A stretch of 64,000 nt of DNA from Duganella sp. 1411 (GCF_017833525.1 NZ_JAFICD010000006.1:62001-126000); one strand, 5' to 3'. Numbered from the stretch's first letter, positions 1 to 7,929 are shown. The notes: generated by a model not told the origin, from the letters alone. Made by a program: numbers and translations.

Positions 1-190
1 CGCCGTGGGCGGTGGGGTCGAACACCAAACCCTGCTTGACGACGTTGTTGTGCAGCGACTGCAGCACGTTGCCGTGCTGGTCGAGCATCAGGCCGCCGAC
101 GCCGAACGTCCCCTGCGTCTTGGCGGCGATCGCCTCGGCCGCCGCGATCGCCACGGCCGCCTGCACATCGATCGTCTTCTTGAAGGCCAA
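1..190 (-). CDS. Partial nucleoside/cytidine-deaminase-like protein (N-terminal part only)
   Basis: Reading the minus strand just downstream of cdd gives an open frame through the window edge. It translates as a start followed by AFKKTIDVQAAVAIAAAEAI and later GGLMLDQHGNVLQSLHNN, ending in DPTAHG at the edge. The D-P-T-A-H-G segment looks like the first zinc-ligand region of the CMP/dCMP-type nucleoside deaminase family (usually followed by Glu), so a deaminase is the best guess. The rest of the gene, including the second zinc motif, lies outside the window. The only start codon near the beginning of the frame is a TTG at 190, 4 nt after the cdd stop; the A/G-rich end of cdd could serve as a weak ribosome site. 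Position and direction put it in the deo/cdd operon. Both the start and the identity are uncertain. Confidence 0.55.
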   Translation of the reverse strand, partial: MAFKKTIDVQAAVAIAAAEAIAAKTQGTFGVGGLMLDQHGNVLQSLHNNVVKQGLVFDPTAHG

Positions 191-194
191 GTGC

Positions 195-602
195 TTACTT
201 CTTCTTGAGGTCTGCGCTGCCGAAGCCGTTGGGCAGTTGCGCCGCCGCCGTGGTCTCGAAGATATCGCCTTTGAGGTTGGTCAGCAGCACGGGCAGCTCG
301 TCGCCGCCCAGCTCCAGGATCACCTGGCGGCAGGCGCCGCATGGAGCGATCGGACCGTCGGTCTCGCCGATGACGACCAACTGGTCGAAATCGCCGGGCT
401 TGTAGCCGTGCGCGAAGGCGCTGAAGAACGCGGTGCGCTCGGCGCAGTTGCACAAACCGTAGGCGGCGTTTTCCACGTTACAGCCGTGGAAAACCTTGCC
501 GTCGTTGGTCAGCAGCGCCGCGCCGACCTTGAAGTTGGAATAAGGCGTGTAGGCTTTCAGCCGCGCGGCGGCGGCTTCGGCGATCAGTTCCGTTTTATTC
601 AT
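195..602 (-). CDS. cdd: Cytidine deaminase
   Basis: A 135-residue protein, the usual length of the small tetrameric cytidine deaminases that convert cytidine and deoxycytidine to uridine and deoxyuridine in the cytoplasm. The zinc site is complete: C53-A-E55 (the ligand Cys and the catalytic Glu, in NCAERTA) and the PCGAC motif with C88 and C91. The substrate-binding stretch near residues 42-45 (NVEN) is also present. The gene begins 12 bp after the deoA stop with a GGGGAA ribosome site, so it is in the same minus-strand operon. Its product feeds uridine/deoxyuridine to the phosphorylase step of the operon. Identity is secure. Confidence 0.95.
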   Translation of the reverse strand: MNKTELIAEAAAARLKAYTPYSNFKVGAALLTNDGKVFHGCNVENAAYGLCNCAERTAFFSAFAHGYKPGDFDQLVVIGETDGPIAPCGACRQVILELGGDELPVLLTNLKGDIFETTAAAQLPNGFGSADLKKK

Positions 603-614
603 GACGTTCCCCGA

Positions 615-1937
615 TTATGGACGGATAGTGCGGTAGACAACCGGGTTGGCCGCCGGCGCGCTGTCGCCGATCTGGTAGGCTGCCTGGATCTCGCGCACGG
701 CCTGCTCGGCCGCTTCCTGCGTACGCGCGTGCACCATCGCCAGCGGCTGGCCCGCTTCGATCTTGTCGCCCAGGCCTGCCAGTGCCGTCAGGCCGACGGC
801 GAAGTCGATCGGATCGGCGGCGCGGCGACGGCCGCCGCCCAGGCTCACCACCGCCAGGCCGATGCCGCGGCAATCGGTGGTCGACGCGTAACCGGACTTC
901 AACGACGGCACCGGCACCACGATCGGCGCTTTTTCCAGATGCTTGTCCGGATTTTCCATCAGGTCGGCCGGGCCGCCCAGCGCCACCACCATGCGCGCGA
1001 AGCGCTCGGCGGCGGAACCGTTGTCCAGGCACGCCTGCAGCTTGGCGCGCGCCTCGGTTTCGTTTTGCGCCAGCTTACCCAGCACCAGCATCTCGGCGCA
1101 CAGCGCCATCGTCACCTCATGCAGGCGCGCCGGGCGGGACACGCCGGTCAGGTAATCCATCGCGCCGCGCACTTCCAGCGCGTTGCCGGCGTAGGGCGCC
1201 AGCGATTCGTTCATGTCGGTCAGGATGGCCGAGGTCATCATGCCGGCGCCGTTGCCGACCTTGACGATGCTGTCGGCCAGTTCGACCGACTTGTCGTAGG
1301 TCGGCATGAAGGCGCCGCTACCCGCCTTGACGTCCATGACCAGCGCGTCCAGGCCGGCCGACAGCTTCTTCGACAGGATCGAGCCGGTGATCATCGCCAC
1401 CGATTCCACGGTGGCGGTGACATCGCGCACGCCGTAGAAGATCTTGTCCGACGGCGCCAGCGACGAGGTCTGGCCGATGATGGCCACGCCGACTTCCTTG
1501 ACGACCTTGCGGAACAGGGTGTTGTCCGGCACGGTGGTGTAGCCGGGGATGGAATCGAACTTGTCGAGCGTGCCGCCGGTATGGCCCAGGCCACGGCCGG
1601 AGATCATCGGCACGAAGCCGCCGCAGGCCGCGATCATGGGGCCGAGCAGCAGCGAGACGACATCGCCGACGCCGCCGGTGGAATGTTTGTCGACCACGGG
1701 ACCGGGCAGGTCGAGCGAGCGCCAGTCCAGCACTTCGCCGGAATCGCGCATGGCCAGAGTGAAGGCGACGCGTTCGTCCATGGTCATATCGTTAAAGAAC
1801 ACGGCCATGGCCAGCGCCGCGATCTGGCCTTCGGTCACGCGATTGCTGGTGATGCCGCCGACGAAGAACTGGATCTCTTCGGCGCTAAGTACGCCGCCGT
1901 CACGCTTTTTGCGTATGATCTCTTGAGGTAAAAACAT
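615..1937 (-). CDS. deoA: Thymidine phosphorylase
   Basis: A 440-residue protein matching the usual DeoA length. It performs reversible phosphorolysis of thymidine or deoxyuridine to the base and 2-deoxyribose 1-phosphate. Visible family features are the N-terminal all-alpha start (PQEIIRKKRDG), the phosphate-binding VDKHSTGGVGD segment near residue 83-93 and the SGRGLGHTGGTLDKFDSIPG signature near residues 113-132. The start ATG has a GGAG box 6 nt upstream. It is followed closely by cdd and preceded, across a repeat-bearing gap of about 230 bp, by the aldehyde dehydrogenase gene. It supplies deoxyribose 1-phosphate to the phosphopentomutase encoded upstream in the same direction. Confidence 0.95.
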   Translation of the reverse strand: MFLPQEIIRKKRDGGVLSAEEIQFFVGGITSNRVTEGQIAALAMAVFFNDMTMDERVAFTLAMRDSGEVLDWRSLDLPGPVVDKHSTGGVGDVVSLLLGPMIAACGGFVPMISGRGLGHTGGTLDKFDSIPGYTTVPDNTLFRKVVKEVGVAIIGQTSSLAPSDKIFYGVRDVTATVESVAMITGSILSKKLSAGLDALVMDVKAGSGAFMPTYDKSVELADSIVKVGNGAGMMTSAILTDMNESLAPYAGNALEVRGAMDYLTGVSRPARLHEVTMALCAEMLVLGKLAQNETEARAKLQACLDNGSAAERFARMVVALGGPADLMENPDKHLEKAPIVVPVPSLKSGYASTTDCRGIGLAVVSLGGGRRRAADPIDFAVGLTALAGLGDKIEAGQPLAMVHARTQEAAEQAVREIQAAYQIGDSAPAANPVVYRTIRP

Positions 1938-2014
1938 GCGATTCTCCGCGTTGATTATTGGGTATTAAGAAGGAAGGCGCACACCACGCATGCGCCGTCG
2001 ACGGCTTACAAAAT

Positions 2015-2148
2015 GGCGGATTACGGCGTTCCGCCTAATCCGCCCTACGTGTAAAACGGCGATATGCAAATGCCGCGACCCCACGGAACCACGGAACCAC
2101 GGATCCACGGATCCACGTAGGGCGGATTAGCGAAGCGTAATCCGCCAT
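2015..2148. repeat. REPIN-like inverted doublet (GGCGGATTA family, copy 1)
   Basis: Two copies of a roughly 35-38 bp unit lie in opposite orientation at 2015-2052 and 2115-2148. Each unit is itself an imperfect hairpin, with GGCGGATTA at one end and TAATCCGCC at the other, and ends in CCCTACGTG. The same unit recurs at 21555, 21615, 35423, 41822, 41878, 49379 and 49439. The pair sits in the gap between the aldehyde dehydrogenase and deoA. Translating it creates false peptides beginning MADYASLIRPT. Confidence 0.85.
2081..2118. repeat. Short 8-bp tandem repeat inside the doublet
   Basis: The sequence CCACGGAA occurs twice in tandem (2081-2096), followed by two copies of CCACGGAT (2097-2112) and a fifth partial CCACG that runs into the right-hand repeat unit. 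It lies between the two inverted repeat units of copy 1 and resembles the CCACGGA flank seen beside the copy at 49379, so it may be a local expansion of the repeat edge. Confidence 0.85.
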
Positions 2149-2170
2149 GCACGCGCCGCCAGCGGCTCGG

Positions 2171-4558
2171 TTAAACGCCGTAAGGTATCCAGATATTCTT
2201 GACTTGCGAGGCGTGCGCCAGCACCGCGCGGCCGCCGCTTTGGGCGGTACTATACCAGTCGCGCCCTTTCGCGCCGCCGACCCAGGTGCGCTTGAGCGAA
2301 CCGGCCGACAGCCGCTCCACCTCGGCGCAACCCTCGGCCGAACCGTCATGGCGCCACACCGCGTCGATATCCGAATGCGTCGCCAAGGTGCGCGCCAATT
2401 CATCGGCCGAGCCGGTGACGATATTGACCACGCCCCCCGGCAGATCCGACGTATCGAACACCTGATACAAATCGGTGGCCGACAGCGGATGCGCTTCCGA
2501 CGGCACCACCACCACGCGGTTACCCAGCGCGATGGCCGGCGCCACCAGCGAAATAAAGCCCAGCAGCGGCGCCTCGTTCGGGCACACGATGCCGATCACA
2601 CCAACCGGCTCGTTCAACGCCACGGTCACGCCATGCATGGGCGGCTGATGCGCCAGGCCGTCGTACTTGTCGGCCCATGCCGCGTAATAGAACAGACGCT
2701 CGATCGACGCCTGCACTTCCTTCTCGGCGTTCTTGGTGCCGGTCATCGCGGCGATGCGGGCGGCGAATTCCTCGCCGCGCGCCGCCAGGTTCTCGGCGAT
2801 GTAGTACAGCACCTGCGCGCGGTTGTGCGAAGTCGCCTTCGCCCAGCCGCCGGCCTTGTGCGCCGCTTCCACCGCGTTGCGGATGTCCTTGCGGCCGCCC
2901 TCGCCCACTTCGGCGATGAAGGCGCCATCGGCGCTGTGCACCGGACGGCTGTAGGCGCCATCGGGGCGCGCCTGTTTGCCGCCGATGTACATCTTGGCGG
3001 TGCGGTCGATCGCGAATGCGCCGGCGCCGGCCGCTGGAGCGGCCTGCTTGGCCTTCGGCTTCGCCTCGATCAGCGGCGCGGCCGGACGCGCGTCCTCCGA
3101 CAGCGCGGTCATGTACTCGTACATGCCCTCGCGTCCGCCTTCGCGACCGAAGCCCGATTCGCGGTAACCGCCAAAGCCGCAAGCGGCATCGAACTGGTTG
3201 GCGGTGTTAATCCACACCACGCCGGCCTTGATCTGCGGCGCGACGTCCAGCGCCAGCGAGATATTCTCGGTCCACACGCAGGCGGCCAGGCCGTAGACGG
3301 TGTTGTTCGCCAGCTGCACGGCTTCGGGCGGCGTGCGGAAGCTCATCGCCACCAGCACCGGGCCGAAGATTTCGGCCTGCGCCACGGCGGCGGAAGTCGA
3401 CGCGCCGGTGATCAGGGTCGGCGGATACCACGAGCCGTTGGCCGGGATTTCGCACTGCGGCTGATACACCTCGCAACCTTCGGCGCGGGCCGATTCCACC
3501 AGGCCGGCGATACGCTGCCGCTGCACCGGATCGACCAGCGCGCCGATGTCGATCGACTTGTCCAGCGGCGAACCGAGGGTCAGCTTGTCCATGCGGGCGC
3601 GCAGCTTGGCTAGGAATTTTTCCTGCACCGATTCCTGCACCAGCAGGCGCGAACCGGCGCAGCAAACCTGGCCCTGGTTGAACCAGATCGAATCGACCAG
3701 GCCTTCGACCGCGCCATCCAGATCGGCGTCGTCGAAGACGATGAACGGCGACTTGCCGCCCAACTCCAGCGACAGCTTCTTGCCGCTGCCGGCGGTGGCC
3801 ACGCGGATCAGGCGACCGACCTCGGTCGAACCGGTGAACGCGATCTTGTCGATGCCCGCGTGGTTGACGATCGCCTCGCCGACACGGCCGTCGCCGGTGA
3901 CGATGTTGACCACACCGGCCGGCACGCCGGCCTGCACGCAGATCTCGGCGAACAGCATCGCCGTCAGCGACGTGAATTCGGCCGGCTTGAAGACGATGGT
4001 GTTACCGGCGGCCATGGCCGGCGCGATTTTCCACGACAGCATCAGCAGCGGGAAATTCCACGGCACGATCTGGCCCACCACGCCCACGGCGCGGTAGTCG
4101 GCGAATTCCTCGGCCTGCAGTTGCGCCCAGCCGGCGTGATAGTAGAAGTGGCGCGCGGCCAGCGGCAGATCGACGTCGCGCGTTTCGCGGATGGTCTTGC
4201 CGTTGTCCAGCGTCTCGAGCACCGCGAACAGGCGCGCGTGCTTTTGCAGCAGGCGCGCCAGCGAGTACATGACCTTGGCGCGGCCGTGGCCACCCAGGGC
4301 CTGCCAGCCCGGCTGCGCGCGGCGCGCCGCTTCGACCGCGCGGTCGACGTCGGCGCCGGTGGCCTGCGTCAGGTCGGCCAGCTTGCCGGCATCGGCCGGA
4401 TTGGTCGACGCGAACAGTTCGCCCGGCTCGCTCCACGCGTTGTCGATGAACAGGCCGAAGGTGCGGCCATGCTGTTCCAGCCACGCTTGCGCTTCTTTTT
4501 GGCTTTCGGGTGCTGGGCCGTATTCCATAGTATTCAGTATCTCTTTGATTGATGGCAT
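2171..4558 (-). CDS. Two-domain aldehyde dehydrogenase (ALDH16-like), second domain non-catalytic
   Basis: A 795-residue protein, much longer than the usual ~490-residue aldehyde dehydrogenase. Residues ~30-490 form a full NAD-dependent ALDH domain with the PWNFP cofactor segment (166-170), the general-base Glu in LELGGKSP (E265), and the catalytic Cys in GQVCCAGS (C299). Residues ~515-795 are a second ALDH-like domain (MYIGGKQARPDG onward, with PNEAPLLGF) that keeps the Rossmann-type region but lacks a recognisable catalytic Cys/Glu pair and is short. This layout matches what I know of the ALDH16 family. The gene starts 19 bp after deoC, so the likely substrate is acetaldehyde released by DeoC, or another deoxyribose-derived aldehyde; that is inference from context. 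Confidence 0.85.
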   Translation of the reverse strand: MPSIKEILNTMEYGPAPESQKEAQAWLEQHGRTFGLFIDNAWSEPGELFASTNPADAGKLADLTQATGADVDRAVEAARRAQPGWQALGGHGRAKVMYSLARLLQKHARLFAVLETLDNGKTIRETRDVDLPLAARHFYYHAGWAQLQAEEFADYRAVGVVGQIVPWNFPLLMLSWKIAPAMAAGNTIVFKPAEFTSLTAMLFAEICVQAGVPAGVVNIVTGDGRVGEAIVNHAGIDKIAFTGSTEVGRLIRVATAGSGKKLSLELGGKSPFIVFDDADLDGAVEGLVDSIWFNQGQVCCAGSRLLVQESVQEKFLAKLRARMDKLTLGSPLDKSIDIGALVDPVQRQRIAGLVESARAEGCEVYQPQCEIPANGSWYPPTLITGASTSAAVAQAEIFGPVLVAMSFRTPPEAVQLANNTVYGLAACVWTENISLALDVAPQIKAGVVWINTANQFDAACGFGGYRESGFGREGGREGMYEYMTALSEDARPAAPLIEAKPKAKQAAPAAGAGAFAIDRTAKMYIGGKQARPDGAYSRPVHSADGAFIAEVGEGGRKDIRNAVEAAHKAGGWAKATSHNRAQVLYYIAENLAARGEEFAARIAAMTGTKNAEKEVQASIERLFYYAAWADKYDGLAHQPPMHGVTVALNEPVGVIGIVCPNEAPLLGFISLVAPAIALGNRVVVVPSEAHPLSATDLYQVFDTSDLPGGVVNIVTGSADELARTLATHSDIDAVWRHDGSAEGCAEVERLSAGSLKRTWVGGAKGRDWYSTAQSGGRAVLAHASQVKNIWIPYGV

Positions 4559-4577
4559 GACGTGATCCGTGTCCGTA

Positions 4578-5540
4578 TTAGGGTTGTGCGTGGCGGTGAG
4601 CGGCCGAGTAGTTCCCGGTCACGTAGTGCTCAAGCTGACGCTCGATGTCGGTCAGCAGGCTCGATGCGCCGATGCGGAACAGGTGCGGCTCGAGCCACTC
4701 GTTGCCCAGTTCCTCCTTCATCAGCGTCAGGTACTGCAGCGCGGCCTTGGCCGTGCCCACGCCGCCGGCCGGCTTGTAGCCGATCTTGAAACCGGTCTGC
4801 TCGTGGTAGTCGCGGATCGCGCGCACCATCGTCAGCGACACCGGAATCGTCGCGTTGACCGGCTCCTTGCCGGTCGAGGTCTTGATGAAGTCCGCGCCGG
4901 CCATCATGCAGACCCACGACGCCTTGGCGACGTTTTCCAGCGTGACCAGTTCACCGGTCGCCAGGATCGCCTTCACATGCGCCTCGCCGCAGGCCTGGCG
5001 GTAGGCCACCATCTCGTCGTACAGCGCCTGCCAGTTCCCCGTCAACACGTGCTGGCGGGTGATGACGATGTCGATCTCGCTGGCGCCGGCGGCGACCGAC
5101 AATTCGATCTCGCGCACCTTGGTTTCCATGCTGGTCAAGCCGGCCGGGAAGCCGGTCGACACGGCGGCGATCGGAAGACGGCCTTGCAGCACCTGCACCG
5201 CAGGCTTGATCATCTCGTGGTAGACGCAGACGGCGCCGGTGGCCAGCTTGACGTCCTGCAGGCCCATCGCCTCGACCAGGTCGGCGCGCAGCGGACGCAT
5301 GGCCTTCATGCACAGGCGCTCGACGCGGCCCGGGGTATCGTCGCCGGACAGCGTGGTCAGGTCGATCAAGCCGATGGCCTTGACCAGCCACGCGGCCTGG
5401 TATTCCTTCTTGACGGTGCGGCGGTTGGCCAGGCTGGCGGCGCGGCGGTCGGCCGCGCTCTTGTTGACGTGGATATGGTTGATCCAGCCCAGGTCCAGCG
5501 GGACCGCTTGATTGCGTTTGAAATCGTTGATCACGCTCAT
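4578..5540 (-). CDS. deoC: Deoxyribose-phosphate aldolase, long (eukaryote-like) form
   Basis: The start is the ATG at 5540, whose first bases overlap the deoB stop (ATGA), giving 320 residues; the longer open frame upstream is read-through of deoB in another frame. It splits deoxyribose 5-phosphate into acetaldehyde and glyceraldehyde 3-phosphate. The Schiff-base Lys lies in DFIKTSTGKE and the second conserved Lys in IGYKPAGGVG. At about 320 residues it is longer than the E. coli enzyme (about 259). Segments such as LIDLTTLSGDDT, ATGELVTLENV and RIGASSLLTDIERQ closely resemble, from memory, the animal DERA enzyme. It is translationally coupled to deoB and followed by the aldehyde dehydrogenase. 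Confidence 0.95.
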   Translation of the reverse strand: MSVINDFKRNQAVPLDLGWINHIHVNKSAADRRAASLANRRTVKKEYQAAWLVKAIGLIDLTTLSGDDTPGRVERLCMKAMRPLRADLVEAMGLQDVKLATGAVCVYHEMIKPAVQVLQGRLPIAAVSTGFPAGLTSMETKVREIELSVAAGASEIDIVITRQHVLTGNWQALYDEMVAYRQACGEAHVKAILATGELVTLENVAKASWVCMMAGADFIKTSTGKEPVNATIPVSLTMVRAIRDYHEQTGFKIGYKPAGGVGTAKAALQYLTLMKEELGNEWLEPHLFRIGASSLLTDIERQLEHYVTGNYSAAHRHAQP

Positions 5541-6730
5541 AACAGATTGCTTCCGTGGGAAAGTGGTTTCACGCCGAGGTGGTGGGCCAGGGTCTGGCCG
5601 ATGTCGGAGAAGGTTTCGGAGATCGGCAACTGGCGCGCCTGCACGCCCGGACCGAAGAAGATCATCGGAATGTGCTCGCGGGTGTGGTCGGAGCCGGGCC
5701 AGGTCGGATCGCAACCATGGTCGGCGGTGATGACCACCAGGTCGCCCTCCTTCAGCTGGGCGATGAATTCCGGCAGGCGCGCGTCCATCTCGTGCAGCGC
5801 GTTCGAGTAACCGGTGACGTCGCGGCGGTGGCCGAAGGCCTGGTCGAAGTCGACGAAGTTCACGAACGTCAGCGACTTGTCGCCGGCTTCCTGTTCCACC
5901 TTCATCAGCGCGTCGAACAGCGCCATGTTGTCCTTGCCCTTGACCACGCGCGACACGCCCTGGGTCGCGAAGATATCGCTGATCTTGCCGAGGGCGATGA
6001 CTTCGCCGCCATCGTTCTTCACGTGGTCGAGCAAGGTCGGCGCCGGTGGCGCGACGGCGTAATCGTGACGGTTGGTGGTGCGGGTATAGTTGCCGTTGGC
6101 GCCAGTGAACGGACGCGCGATCACGCGGCCGATGTTGTACGGCTCGACCAGTTTGAAGGCGATCTCGCACACTTCGTACAGGCGCTCAAGGCCGAACGAC
6201 TCCTCGTGCGCGGCGATCTGCAGCACCGAGTCGGCCGAGGTGTAGATGATCGGCATGCCGGTGACGACGTGTTCATCGCCATGCTTGTTGATGATTTCCG
6301 TGCCGGACGCGTGGCAGTCGCCCAGGAAGCCCGGCACGCCGGTCAGCTCCCGCAGCTTTTTGGTCAGCTCGCCGGGGAAGGACGGCACCGTCTTCGGGAA
6401 GTAGCCCCAGTCGAATTCCACCGGCACGCCGGCGATTTCCCAGTGGCCGGACTGGGTGTCCTTGCCGGTCGAGCGCTCGCGCGCAGCGCCGTAGGCCGCG
6501 GTGAAACCGTCGCGCTGGGCGAAGCCCTCGGCCCACTGGCCGCTGGCGGCGTGGGCGGCGGCGGCCAGGCCCAGTTTTTCCATGGTCGGCAGCGACATCG
6601 GCTTGCCGCTCTTGGCGGCCCAGGCGGCGATGTGGCCGAAGGTGTTGGCGCCGACGTCGTTATATTTGGCTGCGTCGGGCGTGGCGCCCAGACCGAAGGA
6701 GTCCAGCAGCAGGATAAATGCGCGTTTCAT
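5537..6730 (-). CDS. deoB: Phosphopentomutase
   Basis: A 397-residue protein, typical for DeoB. It interconverts (deoxy)ribose 1-phosphate and 5-phosphate in the cytoplasm using two metal ions, in the alkaline-phosphatase superfamily. The N-terminal metal motif is LLDSFGLGATPDA (residues 8-20), and the C-terminal ITADHGCDPTWPGSDHTRE carries the conserved Asp/His metal ligands. The ATG at 6730 has AGGAG 7 nt upstream. Its stop overlaps the deoC start by 4 bp, which suggests translational coupling. It takes products of punA and deoA and passes deoxyribose 5-phosphate to DeoC. Confidence 0.96.
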   Translation of the reverse strand: MKRAFILLLDSFGLGATPDAAKYNDVGANTFGHIAAWAAKSGKPMSLPTMEKLGLAAAAHAASGQWAEGFAQRDGFTAAYGAARERSTGKDTQSGHWEIAGVPVEFDWGYFPKTVPSFPGELTKKLRELTGVPGFLGDCHASGTEIINKHGDEHVVTGMPIIYTSADSVLQIAAHEESFGLERLYEVCEIAFKLVEPYNIGRVIARPFTGANGNYTRTTNRHDYAVAPPAPTLLDHVKNDGGEVIALGKISDIFATQGVSRVVKGKDNMALFDALMKVEQEAGDKSLTFVNFVDFDQAFGHRRDVTGYSNALHEMDARLPEFIAQLKEGDLVVITADHGCDPTWPGSDHTREHIPMIFFGPGVQARQLPISETFSDIGQTLAHHLGVKPLSHGSNLL

Positions 6731-6752
6731 TGAGAGCTCCTAAAAAACAAAA

Positions 6753-6783
6753 AGTGCGGACCGCCAGAGACGAAACCCGCACT
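6753..6783 (-). terminator. Hairpin followed by T-rich tract between punA and deoB (attenuator candidate)
   Basis: Read on the minus strand, AGTGCGG pairs with CCGCACT across a 17-nt loop and is followed by a T-rich run (TTTTTGTTTTTT) that leads directly into the deoB ribosome site. This is the shape of an intrinsic terminator but lies within the operon, so it would act as partial attenuation after punA. The stem is only 7 bp. Confidence 0.45.
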
Positions 6784-6790
6784 GCAAATC

Positions 6791-6833
6791 TGGGGTCGTA
6801 CGGGGACGCCGAGTCCCCTTGGGGTACGACCCC
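6791..6833. repeat. Nested palindromic repeat, GGGGTCGTAC family, copy 1
   Basis: An outer stem GGGGTCGTAC (6792-6801) / GTACGACCCC (6824-6833) encloses a second stem, GGGGAC / GTCCCC, around GCCGA. The same nested arrangement occurs at 63197-63240, and a half copy occurs at 43525. It lies immediately downstream of the punA stop and could act as a transcript-stabilising or terminating structure. Confidence 0.75.
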
Positions 6834-6844
6834 GCCCTACCGGG

Positions 6845-7684
6845 TTAGGCCTGCGGTGTTTTGGCCACGTTGGCCAGGAAGCCGAGGATGACTTCGATCA
6901 GCGACGTCGCCGCGATGGCGGCGTACTTCAAGGTCTGCTCGTGCGACAGCGGGAACGGCGACAAGCCCTCGGCCAGGTTGGTGATGGCGGACACGCCGAC
7001 CACCTTCAGGCCGCAGTGACGGGCCGAGACCACCTCCGGCACCACCGACATGCCGACGACATCGGCGCCCAGCGTCTTGAAGGCGCGGATTTCGGCCGGG
7101 GTTTCGAAGTTCGGGCCGGCGTAGGCGATGTACACGCCTTCGTGCAGCGTGACGTTCTTCTCCGCGGCGGAAGCCTTCAGCAGTTCGCGCAGGTCGGCGT
7201 CGTAGGCGTTGGCCATGCTGAAGAAGCGCGGACCGAAACGCTCGTCGTTGGGACCCATCATCGGCGTACCGGGCATGAAGTTGATATGGTCGGTCAACGC
7301 GACCAGCGCGCCGGCATCGACTTCGGTGCGCAGCGAACCGGCGGCGTTGGTCACGAACAGCATCTCGCAGCCCAGCAGCTTCATGGTGCGCACGGCGCTG
7401 GTCATCACGCCCAGGCCATAGCCCTCGTAGACGTGGCCGCGGCCCTTCATGCACACCACCGCCACGCCGGCCAGGGTGCCGATCACCAGTTCGCCGGCGT
7501 GGCCGTGCACGGTGCTGATCGGGAAGCCCGGCAATTCGTTGAAGCTGATGGTGACGGCATCGGTCATCTGCTCGGCCAGCACGCCCAGGCCGGAACCGAG
7601 GATCATGGCGACGCGCGGCTTGAAGCCGGCGGGGATGCGGGCGCGAACGATTTCGGCGGCCTGGAATGGGGAATTGTTAGACAT
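6845..7684 (-). CDS. punA: Purine nucleoside phosphorylase (trimeric, inosine/guanosine type)
   Basis: A 279-residue protein of the trimeric PNP class, which splits inosine, guanosine and their deoxy forms with phosphate into the base and (deoxy)ribose 1-phosphate. Visible features are the phosphate loop near residue 30 (ILGSGLGVLAEQ), RGHVYEGYG around residue 81-89, the LFVTNAAGSLR segment with the substrate Asn, and AGPNFETPAEIRA, which contains the conserved base-binding Glu. It is first in the minus-strand salvage operon, with AGAGGA 6 nt before its ATG. A hairpin repeat separates it from deoB. Assignment as punA rather than deoD follows from the sequence class; the exact substrate range is not visible. 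Confidence 0.92.
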   Translation of the reverse strand: MSNNSPFQAAEIVRARIPAGFKPRVAMILGSGLGVLAEQMTDAVTISFNELPGFPISTVHGHAGELVIGTLAGVAVVCMKGRGHVYEGYGLGVMTSAVRTMKLLGCEMLFVTNAAGSLRTEVDAGALVALTDHINFMPGTPMMGPNDERFGPRFFSMANAYDADLRELLKASAAEKNVTLHEGVYIAYAGPNFETPAEIRAFKTLGADVVGMSVVPEVVSARHCGLKVVGVSAITNLAEGLSPFPLSHEQTLKYAAIAATSLIEVILGFLANVAKTPQA

Positions 7685-7838
7685 GGTTATCCTCTGTTTT
7701 TATAGATGACGCGCTGCGGGCCGAAGGCTGGCCGAGTGAAGTTTTACTGGAGATACTGACACTATGCATCATCCGCCATATGTATGGCAAATACCATTTT
7801 TCTTCCGCATTTATATTAAACCGCTATAAATGAGGCGT

Positions 7839-7844
7839 ATTATA
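7839..7844 (-). promoter_or_regulatory. Possible -10 element for punA
   Basis: On the minus strand the bases read TATAAT, 155 bp upstream of the punA start, in the divergent gap with psuK. No good -35 match was seen 16-18 bp further upstream, so this is only a candidate. Confidence 0.3.
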
Positions 7845-7875
7845 AAAGTCCAGGAACTGAGCCGTCCGGCCGCGA

Positions 7876-7904
7876 TTGACTCGATTCAGACAAATGTTTA
7901 TCAT
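7876..7904 (+). promoter_or_regulatory. Sigma-70-type promoter for the pseudouridine genes
   Basis: TTGACT (7876-7881) and TATCAT (7899-7904) are separated by exactly 17 bp, a close match to the sigma-70 consensus. The predicted transcription start is about 7911, giving a leader of about 20 nt before the GTG start of the kinase gene. Confidence 0.65.
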
Positions 7905-7920
7905 TACGGACAAATGTTTA
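7889..7920 (+). promoter_or_regulatory. Tandem 12-bp operator candidate over the psuK promoter
   Basis: The 12-mer GACAAATGTTTA occurs at 7889-7900 and again at 7909-7920, a 20-bp period (about two helical turns). The first copy overlaps the spacer and the -10 element. The second covers the predicted start and runs up to the ribosome-binding AGGA. A protein bound to both would block transcription; the HTH-fused kinase encoded just downstream is the obvious candidate. Confidence 0.6.
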
Positions 7921-7929
7921 GGATCGCCC

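Noticed and set aside
2035..2403. 122-residue frame on the minus strand containing MADYASLIRPT
   Set aside because: The peptide is the translation of the GGCGGATTA repeat and the same text recurs at other repeat copies. It is not a gene.
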